This document shows positions 35,726 through 45,852 of a stretch of 64,000 nucleotides of DNA, piece after piece. A model generated the notes under the pieces. It worked only from the letters and a program-made list of their open reading frames with translations, searched no databases and had not been told where the DNA came from. Position 1 is the first letter of the stretch, and each line of letters starts with the position of its first letter. The stretch is from Neobacillus cucumis. Lineage in GTDB: Bacteria; Bacillota; Bacilli; Bacillales; Cytobacillaceae. The stretch is from assembly GCF_002860255.1 (NCBI RefSeq), contig NZ_PGVE01000012.1:124001-188000 (forward strand), in the 5' to 3' direction. Both the position numbers and the translations under genes were made by a program.

Positions 35726-36499
35726 TTATCCTCCCACCGCCTGGTTTTTCTTTAATCCAGCCTTCCATAGCCACCCAATGGCCCCAATGAGAAGAACAGT
35801 CCAGATGAAGGAACCGACAAACCCAACCAACATGGTTTGCCGATCGGCTGTCTCTGTTAAGATTTCTAAAGGAAATCCAATCATATATCGGTAAGGTAAG
35901 AAGGTACTGATTTGTTTGACTACGGGAGGTAAAAGTGAAAAAGGCGCAATCCGACCAGAAATAAATAACGATACGGTTTCAAACGTGGCATAAACTGCGG
36001 TTACCTTGGTCATCCAAAAGCCCAAAATACCGAACATATAACTAAAAGCAAATCGAATAATAGCTCCGAGTATGAGTGCAGCTAAAAATAATATCCATTG
36101 ACTTAGTGACAAATGTAATTGGAGTGAAGGAACGAAGAAAGATAGAATAAGCCATAAAGGTACAAGGACAACTAAGAACAAACCTTTATATACGACATTT
36201 TCTGCAATCGCCCAATGGATCGGATGAAAAGGCCGCACAATTTGATAGGAGAACGTCCCTTCCCTTATCTGACGATCCATTTCCCAAATATCCCAAGCAC
36301 TTGTCAAGCGCTCTACCATGATGAGTGAAATAAAATATAAAATAAAAGAATCTCCTTTTTCAGGATAGATATTCATCCACACCATCATGGTGATTAAAGG
36401 CTGGACCATCGTCCCAAACATCCAAACCATTGTAGAGAGCTGATAAGAAAACATCTCCACATACTTCATCCGTAAAATAGCTCCATATTTAGTAATCAT
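35726..36499 (-). CDS. ABC-2 family transporter permease (first permease)
   Basis: 257 residues, about six membrane helices; RPFHPIHWAIAENVVYKG and FPLEILTETADRQTMLVGF fit the ABC-2/DUF990-type permeases that pair with the downstream gene product. Its start overlaps the ATPase gene by 11 bases, showing coupling. Confidence 0.82.
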   Translation of the reverse strand: MITKYGAILRMKYVEMFSYQLSTMVWMFGTMVQPLITMMVWMNIYPEKGDSFILYFISLIMVERLTSAWDIWEMDRQIREGTFSYQIVRPFHPIHWAIAENVVYKGLFLVVLVPLWLILSFFVPSLQLHLSLSQWILFLAALILGAIIRFAFSYMFGILGFWMTKVTAVYATFETVSLFISGRIAPFSLLPPVVKQISTFLPYRYMIGFPLEILTETADRQTMLVGFVGSFIWTVLLIGAIGWLWKAGLKKNQAVGG

Positions 36500-37469
36500 G
36501 TGACTCCTCCTGAAAAGCTAAGGTAATCACTTCTTCCATCGGAGGATCTTGGATATTTAGGTCATTGATTTCAAAATTAGCCAGCAGTTCAGATGAGACA
36601 AAAGGTACACGGTCCCTTGCAACTCGAAGTGTCAATTTTCCATCTACGAATGAAACCACTTCACCGAAGGCATCCCATTGACCTTGTGAACCAGAAGGAA
36701 GTCGGACCTCTAATAATTTATAAGGGGTTAATCTCTCCGTTAATACTTGTAATTCTCCGTCGTATAGAAGTTTCCCGTGATTAATAATCAATACCCGCTC
36801 ACAAAGTGCAGTAACATCTCCCATATAATGAGAGGTTAGGAGAATGGTTGTTTTATGTTCACGATTATATTTGGCAATGAATTGTCGTACCTTTTCTTGG
36901 GTATCCACATCCAACCCAATCGTCGGTTCATCTAAAAAAAGAATCGATGGTCGATGAAGTAACGAAGCGGCCAATTCACATTTCATTCGCTGACCCAAAC
37001 TTAGATTGCGAACCGGTTTTCCGAGTAAAGGAGCTAATTCAAGCAATTCAACGAGTTCATCTAATGTTTGACGGAACACTTTTTCATCAATCTCATAGAC
37101 GCTTTTATTTACTAGGAAGGTCTCCATGGGGGGGATATCCCAAATCAATTGACTCTTCTGCCCCATAACCAAACTCATCATTTTTTTGAACTCATTTTTC
37201 TGATCCTGTGGTTTAAAACCGTTCACTTCAATTCTTCCAGAAGTAGGATGCAGCAAACCAGCTAACATCTTAATCGTGGTCGTTTTACCTGCTCCATTTG
37301 GACCTAAAAATCCCACAATTTCTCCTGTATTTATGGTAAAGGATACATCCTTTACTGCCTCAACGGTTTGGTATTCCCGTTTGAACAAACTACGTAATGC
37401 TTCCGTCCAGCCCTCCTGCCTGACATGAACGCGAAAAAACTTATTTAAATCTTGAACTTGAATCGACAT
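36489..37469 (-). CDS. ABC transporter ATP-binding protein
   Basis: 326 residues. Walker A GPNGAGKTTT, signature LSLGQRMKCELAASL, Walker B ILFLDEPTIGLD and H-loop LTSHYM are intact, with a C-terminal extension (about 240-326) typical of export ATPases of the ABC-2 type. First gene of the three-gene operon; ribosome site TGGAGG. Confidence 0.92.
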   Translation of the reverse strand: MSIQVQDLNKFFRVHVRQEGWTEALRSLFKREYQTVEAVKDVSFTINTGEIVGFLGPNGAGKTTTIKMLAGLLHPTSGRIEVNGFKPQDQKNEFKKMMSLVMGQKSQLIWDIPPMETFLVNKSVYEIDEKVFRQTLDELVELLELAPLLGKPVRNLSLGQRMKCELAASLLHRPSILFLDEPTIGLDVDTQEKVRQFIAKYNREHKTTILLTSHYMGDVTALCERVLIINHGKLLYDGELQVLTERLTPYKLLEVRLPSGSQGQWDAFGEVVSFVDGKLTLRVARDRVPFVSSELLANFEINDLNIQDPPMEEVITLAFQEESHDY

Positions 37470-37584
37470 GTTTCCTCCAACTATGAAAATATGATCATAC
37501 TCTAAAAGTTTAGTTTAAAAGTTTATGGAGCACAATCATAAAAATGAGAATGCGAGTAACATTTTTAATAGTGCCCCTACTTAT

Positions 37585-37635
37585 GAAAAAACCATGATTT
37601 CTTACTTATTAGTAAGGAAATCATGGTTTTTTTTT
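37585..37635. terminator. Terminator of the arabinofuranosidase operon
   Basis: AAAACCATGATTTC...GAAATCATGGTTTT, with one bulged base near the loop, T run on the plus side and A run on the other; probably bidirectional. Confidence 0.8.
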
Positions 37636-37664
37636 ACCTGCGGTTCTTCAGATTTTTCAATCTA

Positions 37665-39212
37665 TTAAAACTCTAGTTCTACGGCTAATACAGATTTTCC
37701 AGGCAAAACGAACGAAACAAGATTATCTTGTATCTTAATATCATCGAAGGTGATCGGTTTAATCTGTTCTGGTTGTTCAAATGTGTTACACATATTCATC
37801 GTTTCTGCTGTTAAAATCCGGGCATTCACGCTTGAAATTGCTTTATCTCCATCTAATCTGCAAGTAATTTCCTCGCTATTATGAGGATCGAGATTACATA
37901 ATGTAAGATGTACTTTTCCTTGTTGATCACGGGATGCGGAGGCGTTAACAATTGGAAGAGATCCTCCTCCAAACTGATAATCCCTTGTTTCTATATTGAT
38001 TGGAATAAGAGTTGAGTCCTGATGTACCTTGTACATTTCAAAAACATGATAGGTTGGAGTTAAAATCATTTCGGAGCCTTCAGTAAGAATTAATGCCTGC
38101 AGAACATTTATTAGCTGAGCAATATTTGCCATTTTAACTCGATCACAATGATTGTTAAAAATATTAAGATTGATCCCCGCAATTAAAGCATCTCGCAGTG
38201 TATTTTGCTGATATAAAAACCTAGGATGTGTCCCTGGCTCCGGCTCATACCATGATCCCCACTCATCCACTATAAGCGCAACATTTTTATCCGGATCATA
38301 TTTATCCATAACTTTAGAGTGATTTGTAATGAGCTCCTCCATATAAACTGCCCTTTGCATATATTCAAACCACAAATCTTCATTAAATTTTGTAGCGCTA
38401 GTATAATTTAGCCGATTTCTAACATAGTAATGAAGACCAAGACCCCATAATTGTGGTCGATAATATTCCCAAGCAGATTTTATCGGTTTATCATGTGTTG
38501 AGTTTTCAAGTTGAGGTGTTTGTCCTGTACATTCACGCATGACTACTTCGGTCCAATGATAATCAGCTTCACTAGGACCACAAGCAATCTTCTTTATCTC
38601 GTTACCAGAGTAATTGCTGACATATGTTTGATATTGTCTGTATTTTTCAACGTATGTTTCAACTTTCATAAGACCGCCGCAGCCCCAGTTTTCGTTGCCA
38701 ATACCAAAAAAGTTAAGACTCCATGGTTTTTCCCTGCCATTCTTCTTTCTTAAATTGGCCATAGGGGATTCGCCGTCAAAGGTTAAATATTCAACCCACT
38801 CCTGCATTTCCTTTACGGTACCGCTTCCAACATTGCCGCAAATATAGGGTTCACATTCAAGTTGTTCACACAAATCCATAAATTCATGTGTACCAAAATG
38901 ATTATTTTCTACAACATGCCCCCAATCTGTGTTAATCATATAGGGACGATCCTCACGAGGTCCAATCCCGTCTTTCCAATGATAATTATCTGCAAAGCAG
39001 CCTCCCGGCCAACGTAAATTAGGGATGTTGATTTCTTTTAAGGCTTCGACGATATCATTACGTATACCGCGAGTATTAGGAATCGGAGAATCTTCACCGA
39101 CCCAGAGACCATTATAGATACAACGGCCAAGATGCTCCGCAAAATGACCATAAATATGTTTACTGATTACATATTTGCCTTTACTTAAGTCTAAATCCAA
39201 AATAGATGCCAA
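37665..39212 (-). CDS. GH51 alpha-L-arabinofuranosidase
   Basis: About 515 residues. GH51 features: [29 protein letters not shown], acid/base Glu in [12 protein letters not shown], nucleophile Glu in [13 protein letters not shown]. No signal peptide, so it acts in the cytosol on imported arabino-oligosaccharides. I prefer TTG at 39212 (GAGGGTG 6 bases upstream) over GTG at 39221, which overlaps that site. Last gene of the sugar operon, 43 bases after the dehydrogenase. Confidence 0.88.
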   Translation of the reverse strand: MASILDLDLSKGKYVISKHIYGHFAEHLGRCIYNGLWVGEDSPIPNTRGIRNDIVEALKEINIPNLRWPGGCFADNYHWKDGIGPREDRPYMINTDWGHVVENNHFGTHEFMDLCEQLECEPYICGNVGSGTVKEMQEWVEYLTFDGESPMANLRKKNGREKPWSLNFFGIGNENWGCGGLMKVETYVEKYRQYQTYVSNYSGNEIKKIACGPSEADYHWTEVVMRECTGQTPQLENSTHDKPIKSAWEYYRPQLWGLGLHYYVRNRLNYTSATKFNEDLWFEYMQRAVYMEELITNHSKVMDKYDPDKNVALIVDEWGSWYEPEPGTHPRFLYQQNTLRDALIAGINLNIFNNHCDRVKMANIAQLINVLQALILTEGSEMILTPTYHVFEMYKVHQDSTLIPINIETRDYQFGGGSLPIVNASASRDQQGKVHLTLCNLDPHNSEEITCRLDGDKAISSVNARILTAETMNMCNTFEQPEQIKPITFDDIKIQDNLVSFVLPGKSVLAVELEF

Positions 39213-39255
39213 ATCTTTCACCCTCTTAATTTTTAGTAGTTTTTTATAACTCAGG

Positions 39256-40281
39256 TTATTTAAAATGAATTAGTACCTTTAATGATTGATCCCACTTTTT
39301 ATCGACTAGTTCAAAGCCTTTAGCCGCTTCTTCAAAAGAAAGTTGATGAGAAATGATGACATCCTCAAAAACTTTACCATCCCTCAATAGATTAATAGCA
39401 TTTTTCAAATCTTTATGTGTATAACAAAAAGATCCTATCACTTCTTTTTCTTGATTTTGCAGTTGAACAATATCTATTGTCTCTTCTTTATGAAACATGG
39501 CTATGGCAACAAGCTTTCCCCCTCTTCTAAGAAGACTTAAAGAATTATTAACAATACCTGGAACTCCAGCTGCCACAAGTACTTTATCGAATTCACCATC
39601 AACAAGTGCTTTTGCTTCTTCCATCCAATTATTTTGATCTCTTATATTTATGGTTATTGTAGCGCCACATTTTAAAGCGCTTTCCAAACAGTAGTCCATA
39701 ATATCTGCTGCTAAAATTGTAGTGGCACCGGCTGCTTTAGCTGCAATTAAACTTAATAATCCAATGGGTCCCATCCCAATAATGGCAACACGATCACCTG
39801 GTCGAATATTTGCTTTTTCAACAGCATGAACACCAACAGCTAATGGTTCAGCTAACACGCCTTGCTCGTAGCTTAATTCATCAGGTAAAATGAACACACT
39901 TTTTTCAGGTGCAACAAAATATTCAGCCATTGCTCCATACCATTCATTAATTCCTGGCGCTGCTCGATTCATACAGTAATTGGTTTCACCTTGCAAACAT
40001 GGCTCACAATGGCCACAACCTTCTTGCGGTTCAACTGTAACTCTATCGCCTACTTTGACCTTTTTTACATTTTCACCAATCTCAACCACTTCTCCAGCGA
40101 TTTCATGGCCAATAATTACAGGGGGTTTACGAAACTGATGTATGCCTTTATAGGTGTGTATATCGGATCCACAAATTCCAGCAACTTTTACTTTAACTTT
40201 TACCTCATTTGCTTTAATTGATTGCGGCTCAACTTCCTTGCAAACGACCAAATATGGTTCTTCTACAAAAATTGCTTTCAA
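39256..40281 (-). CDS. Zinc-dependent medium-chain dehydrogenase (polyol/threonine type)
   Basis: 341 residues. Catalytic zinc site ([27 protein letters not shown]), structural zinc Cys cluster ([15 protein letters not shown]), and Rossmann motif [19 protein letters not shown] for NAD(P). Sugar-alcohol dehydrogenases of the sorbitol or galactitol-phosphate group are close in sequence style. Start is TTG at 40281 with GGGGGGAG 7 bases upstream. Substrate is not clear; context suggests a pentose or sugar acid. Confidence 0.85.
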   Translation of the reverse strand: MKAIFVEEPYLVVCKEVEPQSIKANEVKVKVKVAGICGSDIHTYKGIHQFRKPPVIIGHEIAGEVVEIGENVKKVKVGDRVTVEPQEGCGHCEPCLQGETNYCMNRAAPGINEWYGAMAEYFVAPEKSVFILPDELSYEQGVLAEPLAVGVHAVEKANIRPGDRVAIIGMGPIGLLSLIAAKAAGATTILAADIMDYCLESALKCGATITINIRDQNNWMEEAKALVDGEFDKVLVAAGVPGIVNNSLSLLRRGGKLVAIAMFHKEETIDIVQLQNQEKEVIGSFCYTHKDLKNAINLLRDGKVFEDVIISHQLSFEEAAKGFELVDKKWDQSLKVLIHFK

Positions 40282-40441
40282 AAAAGAACTCCCCCCTGCC
40301 CCGTTAAATTGAACTTTAAATAGAATTTTATTTATACAGGTTAAATACTATTTTTTAACACCTGTTTCTAGGCTTATAAACTCCCAAATTTAGCTCCCTT
40401 CTATTTGCTCCTTAAAATGGATGAACTATCTTTTTAGTGAT

Positions 40442-41083
40442 TTAACTAAAAAGCAATTTAATTGAATCTTTTAAGTGGTTACGCATTAAATCAATACATC
40501 GTCTATTTTTCTTTTCCAACTGTAAATAAATTTCCTCATGTTCCTGTAGAAACTTTTCCATCCGGTTAGGATTTCTATTTAGATGTCTTAGTGTGATTCT
40601 CAAAAGATGTGAATTATAATTTAACAATATTTTTTGAATTTCTTTGTTTTTTGCAAATTTAGCGATTAAAAAGTGAAACTCATGGTCATTTTTGGCAAAT
40701 TCCTTTACATCTCTCTTTTCAACCGAGTTTTTAGTTAAAGTTAAGTTTTCTCTTAATAAATTCAGTTGTTCTTCTGTTATCGTTTTATAGATCTGCTCAC
40801 AATTATACGTTTCGATTGCCACCCGCAAATGATAAATATCAATAATTTGTTCAATGGAAAGATCTTTGACGGCAATCCCCTGTTTAGAAGAAACCGTTAC
40901 AAACCCTTCTGTCTCTAGGCGGTCAAGTGCAGATTTAATAGGGGTTTTACTCATTTGTAATAGATCAATTAACTCTCTTTCGGATAAAAAACGATCAGGT
41001 TTAAATTCTTCTTCAAGTATTTTTTCTTTTATTTTGTTATACGCTATATCTTTTAACAATAGAGATTTCTTTACTTCTTCCAT
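40442..41083 (-). CDS. GntR-family regulator with FCD (FadR-type) effector domain
   Basis: 213 residues. N-terminal winged-helix (LSERELIDLLQMSKTPIKSALDRLETEGFVTV), C-terminal all-helical FCD domain (about 80-210) with the ligand/metal His-Asp pattern DHEFHFLIAKFAKN. Lies inside the sugar operon, directly after the disrupted kinase, so it is probably a local sugar-responsive regulator. Candidate operators are the palindromes before the binding-protein gene. Confidence 0.85.
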   Translation of the reverse strand: MEEVKKSLLLKDIAYNKIKEKILEEEFKPDRFLSERELIDLLQMSKTPIKSALDRLETEGFVTVSSKQGIAVKDLSIEQIIDIYHLRVAIETYNCEQIYKTITEEQLNLLRENLTLTKNSVEKRDVKEFAKNDHEFHFLIAKFAKNKEIQKILLNYNSHLLRITLRHLNRNPNRMEKFLQEHEEIYLQLEKKNRRCIDLMRNHLKDSIKLLFS

Positions 41084-41089
41084 AAGTAA

Positions 41090-42098
41090 TCAACACTTTC
41101 TTATCATGTTTAATTTTAATAGATCTTCAAAATAATTCTTACCACCTAATTGCCCTCCCTTTAATGCCAATTCAATTTGATCAGTATGGCGATTATCAGA
41201 GTACGTTCTGCACAATGGAGCTCCTGGTGATACTTGGTGAATCATTTCCAATCCATAAATCCCAAGTTCTTTGGTAATAAAACCAGAGGTATCCCCTCCG
41301 GCTAACACTAGACGGCCAATCCTACATTTATTCATAATCTCATTGGTAAGTATGCCTAATTGCTTACCAATAAAATGGCCATATTCTCTAGGTTGAATTC
41401 CCAAAGCATTTAGGTGTTCCCTTGTAACGCCAATGGAACCATCTCTTGAACCCAACGCGGTATATAATATAACACTTTTCCCACCTATCAGTAACTCAAC
41501 AACCTCTTCAATAAAGCTTTTTAAATACTGTTGGTTGTTCGTAAATAAATGAATGGGAATTCTTATTCCATGAAATCCATTTGATAAGGCATTAGCAATT
41601 TGCTGGTGGGTAATCATTGAACAACTTCCTGAAACTACTAACACATTCTCCCTAATAGTACCACTACGATAAAAGTTTGAAAAATTTAAAGTAGGAATCC
41701 CTATATCTCTCCAACAGCTTGCTAGGGCATATTCAACACCTGAAGAACCCACAACAAATTGGGTAGATTTATTGGGTTTTTCCCACAGTAATCTTCCTAT
41801 TACTCTCATATTTTCATGATTTAATGCATCAAGCAGTAAAATGTCATGACTTTGAATCTTTTTAAAATACTGTTCCTTAACATTTTCACCATCCTGGCTC
41901 AATTCATTTATATCCATTAATCCTATATCAGCTTCTAGTTGCTTTCGTAAATGGTTTCGTAAATCCGCCCCATTCATAGGTGTAACAGGATGACTGGACA
42001 GGACAGGATGACGGCAACGCCTCCAAAGCATCCGTCAAACCTGTAAAGTCATCTCCGTAAAATGCCAGGAGCAACTGAGTTTCTCCCTTACCTTCCAC
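41090..42098 (-). pseudogene. Four-carbon acid sugar kinase (DUF1537/OtnK-type), disrupted by internal deletion
   Basis: The continuous frame 41090-42031 starts RHPVLSSHPVTPMNGADLRNHLRKQL, the middle of a normal kinase, and continues to the C-terminal nucleotide motif LAGGDTSGFITKELG. Just upstream, in another frame, GTG at 42098 (overlapping the permease stop TAG) reads VEGKGETQLLLAFYGDDFTGLTDALEAL, the usual N-terminal substrate motif. The two parts join with a frame change, and the 100 or more residues that normally lie between them are missing. So the gene is broken, though a truncated C-terminal product could still be made. In life it phosphorylates four-carbon acid sugars. Confidence 0.8.
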
Positions 42099-42934
42099 TA
42101 TCCTTTTACCCCACCTAATGTAAGACCCGAAATAAAATATCTTTGGAAGAATAAGAAGAGTACTAGAATAGGGATAATGGTTAAGACGGAACCGGAAATA
42201 AGCAAGTCATAATTCGTTCCGTATGGTGAAATAAGCCCCGCAAGTCCGATGGGCAACGTAAACATATCATTTGTACGAAGAACAATAAGCGGCCACAAAA
42301 AGTTATTCCAACCATGCATTGCCTGCAATATAGCCATTGCACCAAAAGCTGGCTTCATGATTGGTGCCATTATTCTAAAATAGATGCCATATTCATTACA
42401 ACCATCCATCCTTGCAGCATCTAATAGATCCTTTGGCAAGCCCATTGCATATTGTCTAAAAAAGAAGATGGCATATGGTGTAGCGATAAACGGGAACACA
42501 ACACCCATATAAGTATTCATTAATTTAAACGCAATCATTTCCTTATAAAGAGGCATCATCATAATTTCGATCGGAATCATTAATACAATTAAAACTAACA
42601 CAAAAATAGTATTATTTCCTTTGAATTTATAAACACCGAGCGCATATCCCACAATGGAAGAAAAGAAAAGGGACAAGGTAGTGTAAAGAAAAGTGATGAA
42701 AATACTATTCTTATACCATAATAAATACTCCTTACCTTGTGTAAAGATTTGAGTATAATTATGTAAACTTAATAGGTCCCTTTGAAGCTTTAAATTTAAC
42801 CCGAACCGCATTAATTCAGTTGAGGGCTTAAAGGAAGCTAATAAAATAGCAAAAAACGGAAACAAAACCAGCAAACTGATAACTAAAAAAAAGATAAACA
42901 GCAAAATACTTATTCCTTTATTTTTCGTTTGCAT
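42098..42934 (-). CDS. Sugar ABC transporter permease (MalG-type)
   Basis: About 278 residues, six predicted membrane helices. EAA-type loop LLDAARMDGCNEYGIYFRIMAPIMKPA contacts the ATPase. I prefer ATG at 42934 (AAGGAGG 12 bases upstream) to the GTG at 42964, which overlaps the preceding gene's end. Partner of the following permease and the binding lipoprotein. No ATPase is encoded in the operon, so a shared MsmX-type ATPase is likely. Confidence 0.88.
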   Translation of the reverse strand: MQTKNKGISILLFIFFLVISLLVLFPFFAILLASFKPSTELMRFGLNLKLQRDLLSLHNYTQIFTQGKEYLLWYKNSIFITFLYTTLSLFFSSIVGYALGVYKFKGNNTIFVLVLIVLMIPIEIMMMPLYKEMIAFKLMNTYMGVVFPFIATPYAIFFFRQYAMGLPKDLLDAARMDGCNEYGIYFRIMAPIMKPAFGAMAILQAMHGWNNFLWPLIVLRTNDMFTLPIGLAGLISPYGTNYDLLISGSVLTIIPILVLFLFFQRYFISGLTLGGVKG

Positions 42935-42941
42935 GATTGAT

Positions 42942-43889
42942 TTAGTCCTCCTTCTTAAAAGCACCCGTATACTTTAATTGAATCAGGTTTACTGTTAGTA
43001 CAATAATGAGAAGAACAACGCCAATAGCAGCTCCAAACCCCATGTCATTGAATTGAAATCCTTGTCTATAAATGTATCCAACCACTGTTAAGCCTATATT
43101 CGATGGAGACTGACCTTGCCACAGTGCATAACTTTCTTCAAACATTCGAAATCCGGCAAAAATACTAATGGTCGTTACATAGACCGTGACAGGCCTTAGC
43201 AATGGAACAGTAATTAAAAAGAACTTTTTCATTTTATTTGCCCCATCAATATCAGCTGCTTCATATAATTCCTTAGGTATATTTTGCAGCCCTGATAAGA
43301 AATAAAGAATATTGACCCCTAACCAGCGCCATGAAGCAAGCATGACCATCATAAACATTCCTGACCCTTTTTCCATTAGCCATTCATGAGAATTAAAACC
43401 TAGTTTAGTTATTATTGAATTGATCAACGCTGTATCAGATTGAGCAAACATCAGTTTAAAAATAACCCCTCCAACAATAACGGAGGTTAAAATTGGCATA
43501 AATAAAGCAGATCTGAAAATTTCTTTTCCTGGAAGATGATGTGAGTTTAAGAAGACTGAAAACAATAATGGTATTGGGATTAGAACAACAAGAGTCCAGA
43601 GGGTATATACAGCCGAATTTTTTAGCGCTAAAAAGAAATCAGGATTCCATAATCTCTTATAATTTTCTAAACCAATAAAAGTACTTTCCCCTGGAAGGAT
43701 TTTATAAAAGCTCATATTAATCGTACTTAATAATGGATATAAGAAAAACACTAAAAATAATATGATAAACGGTGAGACCATAACATAAGGAGTTATTTTC
43801 TGTGAAAATAACAAATTTTTAATTATATTGTTTTTTGTACGTTGGACTGTTTCTTTATTTTTGATTGAAAGGTTCAATTCAGGTTTCAT
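42942..43889 (-). CDS. Sugar ABC transporter permease (MalF-type)
   Basis: 315 residues, six membrane helices, EAA loop LYEAADIDGANKMKKFFLITVPLLRPV. Follows the binding-protein gene by 75 bases; ribosome site AAAGGAGG. Family: CUT1 carbohydrate importers. Confidence 0.88.
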   Translation of the reverse strand: MKPELNLSIKNKETVQRTKNNIIKNLLFSQKITPYVMVSPFIILFLVFFLYPLLSTINMSFYKILPGESTFIGLENYKRLWNPDFFLALKNSAVYTLWTLVVLIPIPLLFSVFLNSHHLPGKEIFRSALFMPILTSVIVGGVIFKLMFAQSDTALINSIITKLGFNSHEWLMEKGSGMFMMVMLASWRWLGVNILYFLSGLQNIPKELYEAADIDGANKMKKFFLITVPLLRPVTVYVTTISIFAGFRMFEESYALWQGQSPSNIGLTVVGYIYRQGFQFNDMGFGAAIGVVLLIIVLTVNLIQLKYTGAFKKED

Positions 43890-43964
43890 AATACCCTCCT
43901 TTTACTCTTAAAGATCCAAGTTTTATGATTGGGGTTCAATCACATGACTGAACCCCAATTACAT

Positions 43965-45287
43965 TTATTTAGGAAGCTTATCAGCAGCATCCTTTAACGC
44001 TTCTGCAGGTTTCATCGTTTTATTTCTAAGAACCGCGTCTAAAGTTCCTGTTTGGAGAACAGACCTGGCTTGTGGCGATTGTTCCGTAAGATGAATTGGC
44101 GCTATTTCTTTAAGTAATGGTTTTACAGTATCAAAAATATCATTTCCAAAATACTCCGTAAATTTATTAGGTTCTCTTAATTCTGGTGAATCCCATACAT
44201 CTGTTCTAGCAGGATCGAAGCCAAGCAGTTTCCAGATTTGGATATTAGCCTCTTTAGTTGTTTTTGCAAAGGCCAAGAATTCTTTTGCTAATTCAATATG
44301 CTTTGATTGTTTCGTAACGACTGTTCCTGTACCGCCCATACCTGCAGATCGATTACCGCCAGGTGTAAATTCAGGCAATGGTCTTACAGCAATTTTTCCT
44401 TTTAAATCCGGCATATAGGATACAAATCTACTCATGTACCAGAATGGCATCAACACAGAGGCAGCCCCGCCCTGATTCATAAATCCATAATATTCCTCAC
44501 CATTGTGAACTCCACCAGGAGTAAGTTTAGCAATTTTTTCTTTATAAATGAGATCATACATAAACTGCAGTGTTTTTACATTTGTTTCATTATCGAGAGT
44601 CACTTTTCCATTTTTATCAAAGAAATCAGAGTTTTGTTGAGAGATTAATGGCCAGAATGTCCATGGGCCACCTGTTTCGATAGTAGTCATTGGCTTTTTC
44701 GTTTTGGCTACAACTTGCTTTCCTGCGGCAATGTAATCATCCCAAGTCTTGATATTATCAATATTTACGCCAGCCTTATCCATAATCTCTTTGTTGTAGT
44801 ACATTACTGTTGCTCCTACGTGAGTAGGTATCCCGTAATACTTACCATCCTTACTATAGATATCTAATCTAGCTTGAACGTAATCATTCTTAACCTTATT
44901 TACAATATCTGATAAGTCAACAAGCTGAGGTTCTCCCTTTAAGAAATTGGGGAATTGACTAAATTCAATATCGGAAATATCTGGTGCGCCTACTCCGGAT
45001 TGAAGCGAGACTAGTAATTTATTGTGCATATCATCATAAGGATAATTCGAAGTTTCCAACTTAATTTGTTTATCAGGATGTTCTTTATTCCACCTTTTTT
45101 CGGCATCCTTATATAATTCTAGGTGTAAGGGTACAAAGGTCCAAAGGGTTAATTTAGTAGGACCCCCAGACTTCGCACCGCCTTCGGACTCACTTGTTCC
45201 TGAACTAGAACTAGAACAACCTCCAAGAATCAGTGATGCAACTAGCAAACAAGCAATTATTACACTATAAATCTTCTTGATCTTCAC
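43965..45287 (-). CDS. Sugar-binding lipoprotein of a CUT1 ABC transporter
   Basis: 440 residues. Lipoprotein signal with lipobox LILGGC (Cys about 24) followed by a Ser/Gly-rich tether; mature SBP_bac_1 fold starting TKLTLWTFVPLHLELYKDAEKRWNKEHPDKQIKLE. GTG start with AAGGGGG upstream. First gene of the operon and so carries the likely operators. The arabinofuranosidase at the end of the operon points to arabino-oligosaccharides as ligand (inference). Confidence 0.9.
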   Translation of the reverse strand: MKIKKIYSVIIACLLVASLILGGCSSSSSGTSESEGGAKSGGPTKLTLWTFVPLHLELYKDAEKRWNKEHPDKQIKLETSNYPYDDMHNKLLVSLQSGVGAPDISDIEFSQFPNFLKGEPQLVDLSDIVNKVKNDYVQARLDIYSKDGKYYGIPTHVGATVMYYNKEIMDKAGVNIDNIKTWDDYIAAGKQVVAKTKKPMTTIETGGPWTFWPLISQQNSDFFDKNGKVTLDNETNVKTLQFMYDLIYKEKIAKLTPGGVHNGEEYYGFMNQGGAASVLMPFWYMSRFVSYMPDLKGKIAVRPLPEFTPGGNRSAGMGGTGTVVTKQSKHIELAKEFLAFAKTTKEANIQIWKLLGFDPARTDVWDSPELREPNKFTEYFGNDIFDTVKPLLKEIAPIHLTEQSPQARSVLQTGTLDAVLRNKTMKPAEALKDAADKLPK

Positions 45288-45324
45288 TTACTTTCCCCCT
45301 TGATTAATGGTTAAATTTATAATC

Positions 45325-45341
45325 AACTTAAAATATAAGTT
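45325..45341. promoter_or_regulatory. Candidate operator palindrome 1
   Basis: AACTTA-AAATA-TAAGTT, arms exact, about 38 bases before the binding-protein start codon. Likely target of the operon's GntR regulator (inference). Confidence 0.45.
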
Positions 45342-45354
45342 AACTATCTTACGA

Positions 45355-45368
45355 AATAAGCGCTTACA
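45355..45368 (-). promoter_or_regulatory. Candidate CcpA (cre) site
   Basis: Minus-strand TGTAAGCGCTTATT, flanked by T, fits WTGNAANCGNWNNCW at all but one position. It would fit carbon-catabolite repression of the operon (inference). Confidence 0.45.
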
Positions 45369-45481
45369 ATTTTTATGATAAATCTAAATGAAATATAACT
45401 TAGTTCTTTGTAAGATCTAAAAAAACAAATTGTTAATCAGATTACTATTTATATTAAAAGTAAAAAAACACCTAATAAAGT

Positions 45482-45505
45482 ATCTAAGTTAAATACAACT
45501 TAGAT
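45482..45505. promoter_or_regulatory. Candidate operator palindrome 2
   Basis: ATCTAAGTT-AAATAC-AACTTAGAT, nine-base exact arms. Shares the AACTTA core with palindrome 1 and lies about 200 bases before the binding-protein gene. Confidence 0.45.
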
Positions 45506-45810
45506 CTATGTTGGGCTAAAAAATAAACTCTGCATCGGAATCATATATAATATAGTAAAATCTTTGGAGGATTATTTTATTGCAAAATGGGGATTTCCAG
45601 CACGCTTTTGAAAAATGCTATCAATAAAAACATATAGTATGCATTATTTATGCTGTTAATAGTAGAGTGTCATAAAAAGAGTTCTAGTGACTATGGATCA
45701 CAGAAAGTCAGTGGCGTATGTTTGTTATTTATTTTAATAATAAATGGTAAGCATTTTAATTTCAATAACTATTTTGAATTTTCTAAAATTATATCTTAAA
45801 CGATTTTCCA

Positions 45811-45839
45811 AAGATAAAAGGCTGCCTCCGCAACCTTTT
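45811..45839 (-). terminator. Terminator after the D,D-carboxypeptidase gene
   Basis: On the minus strand AAAAGGTTGC pairs with GCAGCCTTTT with one mismatch, followed by T-rich sequence. Confidence 0.55.
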
Positions 45840-45852
45840 AATCATTTTAATA

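Larger units (their letters stand above)
45288..45852. other. Long AT-rich regulatory region before the sugar operon
   Basis: 565 bases with no convincing long gene. It holds two AACTTA/TAAGTT palindromes, a CcpA-like site, a terminator for the D,D-carboxypeptidase gene and a 15-codon open frame (45582-45629). Confidence 0.55.

Noticed and set aside
41090-42031. Intact short kinase-like gene starting at 42031
   Set aside because: It begins in the middle of the family domain, and the missing N-terminus is found in another frame just upstream; better explained as a broken gene.
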